A DNA stretch of 33,886 bases from the NCBI GenBank assembly GCA_021464525.1, contig JADRCO010000434.1:1-33886 (forward strand), read 5' to 3'. This document shows, piece by piece, positions 1 through 12,223 of this stretch. The notes beneath the pieces were generated by a model. That model searched no databases. It had not been told where the DNA came from and saw only the letters and a list, made by a program, of their open reading frames with translations. The DNA comes from Rhizophagus sp. LPA8_4_AMF. Taxonomy: Eukaryota > Glomeromycota > Glomeromycetes > Glomerales > Glomeraceae. The position numbers and the translations under genes were made by a program. Position 1 is the stretch's first letter. Each line of letters starts with the position of its first letter.

Positions 1-1724
1 TTAAAACATTTCCTGCCCGTAGGCTTTTCTTTCCCTCCTTTTTTTTTTTTTTTTTTTTTTTCTTTAAATATTTTTTTATTGTATTATTCATCATTTGCAT
101 CATCATTTGCATCAAAATTCTTATAATAGTAAAAAAGTTGTATATTCATTATTTAATATTTTTTTTTTTTTTTTGTTTTTTTTTTTTTTTTATTTTTAAT
201 AATTTTTTTTTTCATTTTTTTATTTTTTTTTTTTTTTTTCGTAATATTTTTATTAGTATTAATAATAATTTTTTTTTTTAGAAAAATTATTATTACTTTT
301 TTACTGTATTCGGTCATTTTAAAAATTAAGGGGGAGGGAAAATTTGAAATTTCCCCGATTATTATTAATGGTCATAATCCGTAATCTAATAAAGTTAATC
401 CCAAAAAAAAAAAAAGATTAAACACTGTACAGCCTCAGGATGTTTTAAGAAATTATCCCTTTTTTTTTTTTTAAAAAGAAAAACTGAAATTTTCATTGTT
501 GCTTATCCATTTAAGAGAATTAATTATTATGAATGTACGACTTTGGAAAACCCGATTTTTGAAGCATTAACGCACGGGGAACTTCTTTACGTTTTAATAA
601 TGATAATAATGGCAAGGTGGGTAAACACTTTTACAGTTTATATTTTTAATTTTTATAATAATTTGTTTTTATTTTTCTTGAGAATTAAATAATCACTAAA
701 ACTTAATTACAATTTATCTTACGATGCATCACACGCTTCACACGGTATGCATCACTTGGTTTTAGAAATTATTCATCACCGAAAACCCCTTAGATTTCTT
801 TGTTAAAAGATATCAACAATCTTTTATATACTGTAAATTAATTGAAGATTTTAACAATAGCATCATTAAATTTCTTCTCACGAGATATTAAAAACAATAC
901 AATACATTAACTAAAAGTACTACAAACAATTGTTAAAATTAAGAAATAAATTCTTACGTTCTGGTTAAAAAAACGATTAAAATGGTTAAAACGGTTAATA
1001 CCAAATGTAAGGTGATCGCGAGCAAATGATATCGCGAAACCAAGATAAGAAGATGATACCTATTTTTTTCTTCTTGTTTTTTTTTTGAATGGAAACAATT
1101 AAGTACAATTGTTTATATCATATGAAAAAGGTTGATGGAAGGCGGTCATTCAATAAAAACATTATTACGTAAAAGAATGAGAAAAGAGAAAAGGGAAATA
1201 AACATTTAAGCAAGAATTTTATTGGAAATGATACAAATTTGTAAATAATGAAATCTCATGCAAATTTAACAAAACTAGCGTTATTTCAACAGGAAGTAAG
1301 ATAAGATGGTAAAGATTTTCTTCCGATTATGTATATGTATTATTATTGTAATTTTGTGTTTTGCATAAGTTATTTTCATAAAAGGTTCAAATAATTTACA
1401 CAGCCTCAACGAATAGGATAATTCGGTAATAATTAACCTAAAAGAATTAAGGTAATAAGTTTCTATATTTCCTATATATCCGTCCGTATATTTATTACCT
1501 TTATTATTTGGTATTATCTTTATTACCTATATTCACCTATATTACCGGTATTACCAGTATTACCGTTATAAGTTCCGGGCCCTAAAGTTCCTAAAGTTTC
1601 CGGAAAATGTGGGAAAATTGGGAATAATTTTTACCGCGTTTTTTTTTGTCTATTAAAATGGTTTTACTATTTAATATTATTTATAAGATCAAGAATTTAT
1701 TCAGTTATTTTATTATAATATATA

Positions 1725-2345
1725 TTGCGGTAGATGTACAGTAGTATATTTGGTATAAGTATTTATAAATATTTAGAATGTTCCAACATTTACACTATTA
1801 AAAATCGATCAATAAGATCGAGAATATTATGTATGTATATCGAATAAATATATTAAAGTATTATAGTAGATGTACAATAGTATATTTGGTATATTTTGTA
1901 TATTTGGTATATTGGTACAAAGTATTTAGTACTATTAGGTATTATAAACATTACGGAAAAATTACGATCAATAAGATCGAGAGTATTATGTAAATATATT
2001 ATGTATATCGAATAAATATAAATTATATTGTACAGTATATCTGATAACAGTATATCTGATATTCTTACCTTATCAAAAACCGGGTAATATAAAAGTTATT
2101 TACGGAAAATTATTATCAATAAAAGATCGAGAATATTTGTTTCATTATGTACAGTATATCGAATTATATATTTTTTGTATTCTTATTTGAATGTACACTA
2201 CTTGAATATATACTTTATACTGTTTATGGTATTACACATTTATGTTATTAAAAAATCTGGTATTACTAAACATTACGAAATATTACGATAAATAAGATCG
2301 GGAATTTACCTGATTTTTTTTACAAGTAATTTACAATAATTACTG
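1725..2345. repeat. Degenerate tandem repeat, ~160 bp unit, about 4 copies
   Basis: The core CGATCAATAAGATCGAGA recurs at about 1806, 1965, 2115 (variant with an extra AA) and 2285 (variant with GGGA), giving spacings near 159, 150 and 170 bp. A second landmark, ATGTACAGTA followed by a TATAT stretch, recurs at about 1735, 1870, 2030, 2147 and 2343 in register with the first. The copies also share ATTACGGAAAA-like and TATATCGAATAAATAT segments. This is seen directly. Nothing indicates coding potential. Confidence 0.65.
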
Positions 2346-2551
2346 TACAGTATATCAGTCAATCAGTATATATCGACAAATAATCATAATAATTAATAAT
2401 AATAATAATAACAATAATAATAAATAATAATAAAAATCACAAGGAAATTAGTAAAATTTCCCCCCCTTTTCTTTGAAAATTAATTTAAAACAATTTGATT
2501 TTAAAATTCAATTATACATTTCATTTATTTACATTTAATTTTCATTGAAAT

Positions 2552-2621
2552 AAATTAAGTGATAATATGATGATTTATCATTATTATTGTAAATCAAATA
2601 TGATGATATCGATCACTTAAT
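2552..2621. repeat. Short imperfect inverted repeat
   Basis: ATTAAGTGAT at the left edge is mirrored by ATCACTTAAT at the right edge, about 60 bp apart. The interior carries repeated ATATGATGAT-like words. It could form a cruciform or be a tiny foldback remnant. No target-site duplication is evident. Confidence 0.35.
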
Positions 2622-5243
2622 GCAAAATGATTTACCCATTGTTTTTCAAATTACACAAAATTACAACAGAAACAAATAAATCAAAAATCAATCAATTAAA
2701 TAATAATAATAAATAAATAAATAACCAAATCAAAAAAAAAAATAAAAAAAATTCATTCAAGTATTTTTTCATCGCGTCAAAAAAAATAAAATAAAAATAA
2801 AAAAATGATTTTAAAAATATTTATTTATCTTTTAAATTTTTTGATCTATCCATTCTATCGGATATGTTAATCACTTAATCGTGTTTAATCGTGTATTTTT
2901 TTTTATATACATTATATACAAATAAATAAATACATCATCAGTATCATCATCAGGTTTATTTATTTATAAATTAGAATTATATTAAAAAAAAATAAATAAA
3001 TAAATAAATAATAAAAAAAAATTTGACATTACTGTAAGTGGTTTTATTTATATGAGGGGTAAAAGTTTATATAAACAACGTAAACAACATAACTCGTTTT
3101 TTTTTTAGATTGTCTCACTCTACAACCCTCACTCATCACAATTCATCACGCCTACTTGGCAAATACAATACAAACTTTTTTTAAGCCTCTTTTCCTGTCT
3201 TATTAAACTTGTTTAGCATTAAACCCTAAAATCGATTACCGAGATTCAAAAAAATAAAAAACAAATAAATAAATAATAAACAAATAATATATAAAACAAT
3301 ATGATTTTATAAAAAAGTTTTATTAAATTTATATTAATTCGGTTTAGAAGGATTAGAATAAGTTTGATAGATTTGAATAAGTTTGATTAGATTTAACGCG
3401 TCAAATCACATAAATGTTTAGGTTATTAAATAATGATGTTTTATTTTGAGATTGTTTCATTACAACAATTATTATTAAATTATAGATTGTATAGGTTAAT
3501 ATTAAAATAGATACTTCCGTAATTTTCATAATGCTGTTATATTTAAATTTTTGATTGATTTGATATAATAATTTTACTTTAAAAATACTAAAATACTTTA
3601 AAATACAATCATGTGAAATTAAAAAAAAAAAATTTTTTTTATTACTGTAACGTGATAAAAAAATTTATTCAAACGCGTTTAAAGTGATGTTAACAATTCA
3701 AAAATTTTTAAATTGATAACGTAAGGAGGTGACAAATTTATTTTTACTAAATATAAAAATTTTTGATTATCCTTAAGCAAATTATCAAATGAATGAATAC
3801 TTTCTTGAATAAGAGAACAATGTGATTTTTTTACATTTATACACCAAACCTATTTCGTGATTTATGTTACCAAACAATTAAATGAGATAAACAAACAATG
3901 TTCTTTGAATAAAATGGATCGTTTGATTAATAATGATCTCCAATATATCATTAAACCTTTTTTTTTCATTTTTACTTTAAAAAGATTTCATTTTACTTTA
4001 TTTTCATGTGTTGAACATCCACGCGAGAAATTAAACTTCAAGTGTTACACGCGAACCATGTGAGAGTGTAGATTATAAATAACTTGTCCGAATCTATAAT
4101 AATAATAAATAGTAATAATAATAATAATAAACTAATAGTAACATAATTGTTATCTTCCAGAAACTAGTATTCAAATATGATAAAACTGACTGTCCCAATC
4201 ATTCTCATTACTGTTGTATATGAGCTAAAGAATGTGGATTTGAAAAAAAAAAGTAATCAGATTATTATGAAGTTCGGAGTCGATGACAATTTTAAATTTC
4301 TTTAATGCTTTAAATATCAGTCGGCCAGAATTATGTTATGATCACATGAATTTTATTGCATCTATCAGATTGAGGAGGGAGTATTTTTAATAATTGCTTT
4401 TACTGAACTAAATAATTAAGTAATTAACTTTAAATTTCGAAATGCATTACCAATCAATCCCTGAACTTCTCTTTTTTTTTTTATTTCACACATTTTATAA
4501 ATTTCGTAACACATTCAATTTAAATTTTACTTATAATATATAAAATTATTAGTATTATCATAATACTGTATAATACTATTTAATATCATCTTTTAATTAA
4601 CAAAATACAAATTAACTTTGATCGAATTATTCTGTTATTAAATAAACATCATATGCTATATTTATAAAAAGTAATAAATCAATAAAAACTTTTCCTTAAA
4701 AATTTTATTAAAATTCTATTTTAATAATATTTATTGCACATACCTTTTAAAACCAATGGATTTGACTTGTGTACAAAAAAAAAAAATATATATTACATTT
4801 ATTATTGTTTAAAAAAAATAAAATCATCCACTATAGTGAATGAATAATCCCTTGAATGGACTAAATGGACTATGAAAAAAAAAATACCTTGTCTTCGTTC
4901 ATCATTATCATTAATAAATGATAATGTTAACTATCGACAATTCAATTACTGTATTCCAGATCAAATTCTAAGTTCTAATTTAAATATAACTCAGAGAATT
5001 TTTATAGTGAGAAAATAGATTTCAGTGTATAAAATTAATTCATGTGTGAATGTACATATTTTCTTTTGAACAATTTTTTTAAATTTTCTTGCAATTTCAT
5101 GCACAAAAAATTTTTAAAATTGTTCCAATTTATAATGCACGAATTTCTGAAACGTGCACCATTAGAAAAAATCGTGTACATTTTTTTTTTTTTTAATTCA
5201 GAATTATACACTGAGACATGAAAATATGCTAGATATACTATAC

Positions 5244-8200
5244 CTAAAGATATAACGATGAAGCAAATATTATGCCTCTTTTAAGTTTTTCAATTGAAAT
5301 AGAAAATTTATTTTCCAACGCAATATCCCCAATGCATTTAGCGGCACCGACCATTGCTCGTAGTAATTCATCTAAACTTCTAAAGTTTCGAACAAGATTA
5401 CCTTCAAACAATTCTACTTTTTTGCATGTTTCCTCAAATGTGCCATTCTAAATAGAGAAAAAAAGATTTTGTTATAAAAATTTATTAACTAAAAATTTAC
5501 CATTATTATTATGCACAAAAAAAAAACAAAAATAAAATAAATAAAATAAAATACTTACATTACACCAGATATAAACACTTTCCATTAAATCCGGTGCAAA
5601 ACTAGCAATATATTCATCTTTATCAATAGGAACATTACATTCTTCCGATAGATCGGCTACAATTCGTGCCGTTTCTTTTAATTCACGGTATGGACCTTTA
5701 AATTCTTCCCTAAGATTATCTTCTCCGCATTTTGATTTATCATCAAATACAAAACAACTTAGCAAAGATGCTATCAATTCAGGAGATAAGTCATTAAATA
5801 CTCCATTCAATAATAATTCTGTTAATATTAATTCATCTCCTGAAGTAATTTCACAAGCGATCCTTCCTTTGAATTCCACTACGTCACTTTCTGATAAATA
5901 TTGCATCCTTCGAAGCAAACGTTTTCGTTTTTTTAATTCATCAAGATGAAGGATAGCTTCTGCATCCCGAATTTCCGTTTTTTTCTTACGAATTTTTTCT
6001 TGCAATTCAAGTTTTTCACAATAACGATCGTACGCATCAGTAATGTTATTCATTGGATGTACTCTGATTTTCTCATCAATTAAATCTTTTTTCTAATAAA
6101 TAAAAATTATTAAATTATTGATATATTCATATTTCATATAAAATAAATGTAATTAATATATAATTATTATTTCCCTCAAAAACATATTATTGAACTTACT
6201 GTGACAAGATCATCAAGTCTTTCATCTTTAACTTTAATATGCTTAATGGGTTCTAAACGTATACCATCTGGGTGTTTTTCAAGAACATGTAAAATACCTT
6301 GATACGCAACTTTTCTTTTTGCAGGCTCATGTTCTAAATCGCTATCTGGACAGAGACGAACTTGACTTAGGTCAACTATATCTTTTAAATCAAAAGGAAC
6401 TACCAATAACACTCCAGCCTGATTTTCTGGACAGGGATTGATTTTGATGATTCTTCCATCATAGCTAACAAAGGAATCGTTAGAACATTTCGTCAAAATT
6501 CTAATATTATATTTTGTAAGAGATTGTGTTGTAGTTTTTGTCCAAGTTGATGGCTAAAATAAATTAAACGTGTTTGTTAATTAAATAATTATTATTAATT
6601 ATTTTTAATAAATTCATTCTTACCTTTATTTCTTCATAACGAACAATCATACCCCATCCAAAATCATTCCCTTCAAATTTTACTTTAGCAAGCCTTCCAA
6701 GATTCAAATATGAAATAATATTTTGTGGTTCAAAGATAATGGCTCGAATTCTATCGGAATATTCATCATACATCTTACGAAGTTTGTAATATTCACTAAG
6801 CAATTCTTCTTGAGGTATATCAAAATTTTTATATTCTTCCTCCATTTTTTTAAGTTCTAATTCCAGCAAAATAATATTAGATAATTTAAAATCATTATTT
6901 GTGATAGTAAATTTTTATAATAAATTATACCTTCTTGTAGACGTGGTAAAGGAGCCGCATTTTGAAATTGATAAAAACTGCGTTGTAACATATATTCAGG
7001 ACTAATACCTTCAATTCTTGACATGTTAAGAATCATATGGTATTTTAGATGAAATGCAGAACTTAGATGATCTGCTTCGCCCTATAATATATGATATTCA
7101 ATGTAATTAAAATAAATCAATACATGAATAATTAAATTAATACTAATTATTATATCTACCTTGACCATTTCCTTAATGATATGAGGACTAATTTTGGATT
7201 CAATATTTAACATTACATAACCACGTTCATCAAGACCTCTACGCCCGGCACGACCCGACATTTGAATATACTCACCAGATGTCATCTGTTTGTTATTAAA
7301 TATTAAATAAATGTTAACCAAACCCTTACTATAAGATATCTAATAATCATACGTATTAAAAGGAATTCACTAGCAAACCGGTCTCCTTCTAGTTCCATCA
7401 AATTTATCCAGCTCGCAAAAAACTACAGTCCTTGCAGGCATATTTAATCCCATAGCGAATGTTTCTGTAGCAAAAAGTACTTTCAATAGTCCTTCCTGGA
7501 ATAAAAGTTCTACTACTTCTTTCATAAAAGGTAATAATCCAGAATGATGTACCCCTATTCCGCGTTCTAACAATGGCAACATGTTAAGAAATGATGGCAA
7601 ACGACGATCTTCTTCTGGTAGTAAGTCAATAGCATTCTCAAAGACCTTTTTTACTAGTCCTTTTTCATCATCTAAGTTTAAGAAAATTTTTGAAACATGT
7701 TATTTATATACGTGATTACAAACAAATACAAAGTGTGGTAATATTAACCATTATTAAAATCCATTATACTCATTTGTCTCGCTAACAATTCGCATTGCTT
7801 TTTTCCGAAAGCGAAGGCGATTATTGGGTTAAAGCCTTTTTGCATACATGTTTTAATAATTTTATAAACATTAGGTGCATCCGAAACTGTTATAAAAATA
7901 TTATAAACCAAATTATTATTTAAAACAAAATTATACGTGTATATAAAAATAAGAAAGAAATAAATACTTTTTCTTTTATTAGAAAATTCATTTCTATTAA
8001 CTTCCTCGGGTAACTGGGAAAGAACTTCTTTAAAATGGCCCTCATTAAATACGCCCTTTTCGTCAAGTACCATGTAAATCCCATCTCCTCCATCAGGATA
8101 CATATAATGTTGTAGTGGAGTTGGGCGAAAATCGGTATAAACAACGTGACAAGGCTTTGAATAATATATAAAGATAAGTAAAGTTTATAAATTTACATTA

Positions 8201-9319
8201 ACATGATAATATTCACCTGTTCGTGAAGTTTGCATATCCATTCAGCAAATTCCATAGCATTCGGAATTGTGGCCGATAAAAAAACAAAGTGAACGTTATG
8301 AGGTAACATTATAATAGTTTCCTCCCACACAACACCTCGAGCTTTATCCCTCATATAATGAATCTCATCGAATATAACCCATGCCACTTCACGCAATATC
8401 TCACTGCCACGATATAACATACTTCGAAGAATCTATCACATTAAATATGAGATAAGTACACTTATCAGATAATACTAGATCAAATGACAATTTCAAAACT
8501 AACTTCAGTAGTCATAACGATGCAACTTGCACTTGAATTTAGAGTAACATCTCCGGTCATTAAACCAACATCTTTAAAGTCGTGCTGTAATTCTCGGTAT
8601 TTTTGATTACTTAACGCCTTGAAATAAAATATAAAATTGTAAATCTTACTGATACTAATCGATTGAAATTTAATCAGCTTTATCACTTGATTACCTTTAT
8701 AGGACTAGTATAGATAACTCTTTGCTTGTTTTTTAAACTTTGAGCTATGGCATATTCTGCTACTACGGTTTTACCAGCAGAAGTATGCGCACTTACCAGT
8801 ACCGATTCGGATTTTTCTATGCAAGAAATAGCGTGTTCTTGAAAAGGATCTAATTTGAATGGATAAGTTCGTGCTGGCTCTTTTGGCGGTACATGTTTGG
8901 AGATAGGAGTATAAGGATAATTTGGAGGAACAGCAACTTGATGGCGCACCTTTTTTCATGAACACATTTTGTTAATTCACATGCAAATCGTTAAATTAAA
9001 CATCATGTGCGTATCTATTTTCATAAACATATTTTGTTAATTTATATACAAACCGCTAAACCAAACTCACTTTATGTCCAAGTATAAGTTTTTCACCTAG
9101 TGCCACTGTTTCCTTGATCAACCCCTTAGAAGGAGCTACTTCTCTTATTGCTTCTTCTTGAAAGAGATCGGTAACAACTGGTTCATAATTAAGGTGAATT
9201 CTTGATTTTTTGGATCTAGAATCATTTTTATCTTTGCTTTGATTCTGTGAGTTTGTTCCAAGGGAATTTAAACCTCGCTTTTTGGAAGAATTTGAAGTTT
9301 TATCCGAATCGCCTGTCAT
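5244..9319 (-). CDS. MTR4: ATP-dependent RNA helicase MTR4/DOB1 (exosome cofactor)
   Basis: Ski2-like DExH helicase that, in the nuclear TRAMP-type complex, unwinds RNA and feeds it to the exosome. Exons (minus strand): 9319-9071, 8949-8695, 8617-8504, 8432-8217, 8154-7968, 7886-7749, 7671-7379, 7285-7160, 7081-6931, 6856-6624, 6553-6200, 6092-5559, 5447-5244; 3054 nt, 1017 residues, the usual MTR4 length. Motifs seen: Walker A AHTSAGKT (137-144), DEIH (228-231), SAT (259-261), motif [12 protein letters not shown] (492-501), an arch/KOW segment starting [16 protein letters not shown] (from about 630), and a C-terminal DSHCT domain ending in the family-typical AASLYL-like tail (here SSLYL). 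The presence of the arch and nearly complete colinearity favour MTR4 over SKI2. All junctions keep frame. Intron 7 uses an unusual GTTTGC donor (7378), but splicing there preserves the exact spacing between KFDG and GEYIQMSGR. The first ATG follows the shared promoter with MED7. Confidence 0.97.
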
Positions 9320-9479
9320 ATATTCTGATCTACGTGAAAAAGTGGAATATCACGAAAAAAAAAATTTTTATCACTTTTATGTTCAATATTTTTTTTGCAG
9401 TGCGCAGTTGACGCAGCTGATGATAAATTTTTTTATAAATTTACCATGTGAACATAAATTTATTCTTTATACTAAAATC
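9320..9479. promoter_or_regulatory. Shared divergent promoter region MTR4/MED7
   Basis: Only 160 bp separate the two start codons, which point away from each other, so both core promoters and 5' UTRs must lie here or overlap the genes. The sequence is T-rich on the plus side, with a local GC-richer word (GCAGTTGACGCAGCTGATG) near 9400-9420. No convincing TATA box was assigned. The inference rests on gene geometry. Confidence 0.6.
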
Positions 9480-10480
9480 ATGACTACACAAAATGTTGCT
9501 TCCGTTTATCCTTTGCCACCCGAGTATTACAAACGATATACGGACGAAAACCTCAGTATTCTTAAACAAGTTAAAGAACAAGGAGAAGAAGCGTTTGTTG
9601 AGTCTGGAGGTGCCTTGCCACAAACTTTTAATATCTTAGAATTGGAACCTCCGCCCCCGATAACGGAAGGATATTATCACTGTTTTAGCGAGGCATGGCC
9701 GGTAAGTTATTATTCCCTTCGCTATTTAGACTTTTAAGACATTATTAACGTAGATTTTACTGCCTTTATAAAGGTTGTCGATGTTTTAAATTCTTTAGAA
9801 GATCAAGGACACAAACAATTATATCCGAAAGGCAAAATAGGTAAATATGTTCAACTTATTTTGGTTATTTTACGTTTAATTGCTAAATTTGTTTTAATTT
9901 CGATTCTTGTAGATCGAAATGTAGAACTTAAGAAACTGAATCAATCAGCAATTTTCAATTTCCTTGAATTGCTGAATTCATTGGTTAAAGACCCTGACCG
10001 AGTATGAATTTTTAGACTAATTTCTGTAATTCAAATTTTATGTTGCTAATTTTACGTTCTTTAGTCTTTAGAGAAATTTGAACAAATAAGACTAATATTT
10101 CTTAATATGAAACATATGCTAAATGAGTACCGTCCACATCAAGTAAGTATATTACAAAAATTTAATTTATTTTCTTTTTGATAAAATTTTTGATTATGGT
10201 GTTTTATTAAATCAATTAAGGCAAGAGAAACTTTGCGGTCAATATTAAAAAATCAGTTGGAGGATAGAAGACGTGCCACCGAGGAAATTAAAAAGTATAA
10301 ATTTAAATTTCTTTTGTTAGTCAAATATTTTTGATAATATATTTTATAAACAAATGACTTTTTTTTAGTCGAGTTAATGAACTGGCTAAAACTTTGGAGA
10401 CTATAAAATCATCATGGAAAGCTTTGGATGAAACTAAAATGGATATGGTTCGTGAAATAATTAGTTTTTTGAGTGATTAA
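9480..10480 (+). CDS. MED7: Mediator of RNA polymerase II transcription subunit 7
   Basis: Middle-module Mediator subunit; with MED21 it forms the hinge that links activators to RNA polymerase II. Exons 9480-9701, 9774-9840, 9913-10001, 10065-10142, 10221-10294, 10369-10480; 642 nt, 213 residues, normal for MED7. Visible family features: an N-terminal PLPPEYYKRYT segment, an FNILELEPPPP proline stretch, then the diagnostic helix containing MLNEYRPHQARETLR, which spans the junction of exons 4 and 5. The C-terminal part is helical and charged, as expected for the MED21-binding coiled coil. The open frame extends upstream to 9282, but that part is antisense to MTR4 exon 1, so the ATG at 9480 is preferred. 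All introns are 62-78 nt with good GT..AG ends. Confidence 0.95.
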
Positions 10481-11155
10481 ACTTAAAAAAAGAGCAAGAA
10501 TTAACCGATTTTTTTCCATGATTTTAGGATACTCATTAAAGGTAAGTTTATTCAATTAATTACCTTTTGTTACCCTTAATACTCCCTTAATGTACCTTTT
10601 GAATCCAAGGCAGAAATTAAATTATAAGATATCAATTTTTTAATAGGAAAAAGTAGATAGAATAATAGATAATATAATTAATTAATTATAATGTAAATAA
10701 TTTTTTGAATTATCCGAGTATACGCATATTATTAAAAGAAATGACTATTTGAGTATATTATTTCAATTCTTCATAATAGTTACAACTTTCAATTCGTGAT
10801 TTGCATCTAAAATGGGGCTAACTTTTTAAGAATAGTGTGTCGCGTTTTTTTAATAAAATTGTTAACTCTATTTGTCAAAGTTGATCTTCAATGTTACACG
10901 AAAATTGTCATCCCAATCGATCTACTCTTAAAAAAAAAATCTCAAATAACCTAAAAAGCAGTGAAATATTCTCTTCTCTTGAGAATTATTAATTCCCCAC
11001 CAAAGAGAGATAAATACGATAATGTCAAATATTATATATGAATTAAATAATTATCTATAAATCTGACAAAAGGACTACTAAATTTTAAAAAAAAATCAAA
11101 TCTATTATTTTTACAATATTATTCCTTTCCTTACCTTTTTGAAGATTTTAATACA
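10481..11155. other. Intergenic MED7-NUXM, no gene seen
   Basis: AT-rich spacer between two genes in the same orientation. It contains the 3' end of MED7 and the upstream region of the complex I gene. No open frame, RNA gene or repeat could be supported. Confidence 0.6.
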
Positions 11156-11852
11156 ATGGTGCAAACACAACAAAGTCAAACCAATTATCCAGTTATTGAT
11201 GTAGATCCACACTTTAAACGAGTAGTTAGATATTTTAGACCTTCAGATTACGCGGTATGGGCAGGTGTTACCGCTACCGGGCCTGCTTTTATGTTAATGA
11301 TGGGTAAGGAAATAGATTAATTTTTCGATAATTCTTGTTAATAATAATTTTATATTTGAATAGAAAAAACAGGTGGTCCTTCAAAGGGGTTGCCAACAGC
11401 ATTAAAGCTCTCTACAGTGCTTGGTTTATCAGCAGGATTTTTACTTTCTTATCAAAGAAGTAGTTGTAAGTACCTATATCTTTTATAATTTATAAAAATT
11501 TTCTTTATTAAAGTTTCTCTCTTTTTTGCCAAAGTAAGATTTTGGGGATGGACAGAAAATTCAAAAGAAGTAAGAAAAGATAGAGATGAAATGGCCAAAC
11601 TACTTGAAAAAGGCGAACCACTTTACGGGCCTGAGCACATGGATGAATTTAATCAAAAAGCTTCTTCGTGGTTTTCGAAATATTCTGCTTTGAAATTTTG
11701 TAAGTATATATAAATATATATATATATATATATTTTTAGAAAAAAAAAACATTTTTTTATAAAATATTCTTTATTTAGCTTCTATTCCTTGGTTTAATTT
11801 CGCTAACCATCGTTCACATGGAGTTGACCCCAAAAAATATGAAAATAATTAA
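11156..11852 (+). CDS. NUXM: NADH:ubiquinone oxidoreductase 21 kDa accessory subunit (NUXM-like)
   Basis: Fungal accessory subunit of mitochondrial complex I, found in the inner-membrane arm. Exons 11156-11303, 11364-11465, 11535-11699, 11779-11852; 489 nt, 162 residues. The N-terminus carries the YPVIDVDPHFKRVVRYFRPSDY signature. Two short hydrophobic segments follow (about residues 31-50 and 65-82), then a C-terminal domain with RFWGWTENSKEV, EKGEPLYGPE and IPWFNFANHRSHGVDPKKY, matching the two-domain architecture known from filamentous fungi and Yarrowia. Splice phases agree (1, 1, 1). The acceptor of exon 3 was placed at 11534 because the nearby alternative breaks the conserved RFWGWTEN. 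No cleavable presequence is obvious, which is usual for this subunit. Confidence 0.93.
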
Positions 11853-12223
11853 AAACGTCACATTGTTGAATAAAATATTAAATTTTATTTTACTTCTTAA
11901 AAAATGTTATTTTCATTAATCACCCGCCCAAGAATAAAATACCCATGTAATTTAAATATAAACGGAATAAATTATATATATTCAAAGAAATTTTTTTTTT
12001 TCCTGCCACAATATCCTCTATTTGGAATTTCAAATTAGGTATATATGAGTAGTAGATGGAAGGTAATAACGAGACTTCAACTATTATTTTGCTTTCTATG
12101 GATAAGCATTCCTTGATCATTCCTTGATCTCTTAGTGATTCAAAAATAAGTTAATGACTTAAAATGAACAAAATATATTTTTCTTTTCCTGAGGCAGCGA
12201 TTCACCTGCCAAATTTCACTTTC
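11853..12223. other. Convergent intergenic spacer
   Basis: 3' flanks of NUXM (plus) and the F-box gene (minus). A 66-codon minus-strand frame at 11920-12120 has no motif or upstream context and is treated as chance. Nothing else is seen. Confidence 0.6.

Larger units (their letters stand above)
1..5243. other. AT-rich gene-poor region
   Basis: No gene is supported here. The stretch is dominated by long T and A homopolymers (notably 41-61, 160-240 and 263-280), TAA/AAT microsatellites (about 2390-2440 and 4097-4135), degenerate TATTACC micro-repeats (about 1470-1570) and a degenerate longer tandem array (1725-2345, listed separately). A 68-codon open frame at 3857-4063 has no recognisable motif, and its composition matches the surrounding noncoding DNA. 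The right part (from about 5000) is the downstream flank of the MTR4 gene and probably holds its 3' UTR and polyadenylation signals. Confidence 0.7.

Noticed and set aside
3857..4063. 68-codon plus-strand open frame
   Set aside because: AT-driven composition, no motif, no flanking splice or promoter signal, isolated in a gene desert.
5244..9319. SKI2 instead of MTR4 as identity
   Set aside because: Ski2 proteins are usually longer with a larger N-terminal region. The length, N-terminus, KOW/arch segment and C-terminus match MTR4 more closely.
9282..9479. Upstream in-frame extension of MED7
   Set aside because: Its first part is antisense to MTR4 exon 1, and the peptide is low-complexity Phe/Tyr. 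The downstream ATG at 9480 gives a normal MED7 N-terminus.
9441..9623. 60-codon minus-strand frame
   Set aside because: Antisense shadow of MED7 exon 1 without any recognisable protein features.
11920..12120. 66-codon minus-strand frame
   Set aside because: Random-looking sequence in a 3' spacer; no motif.
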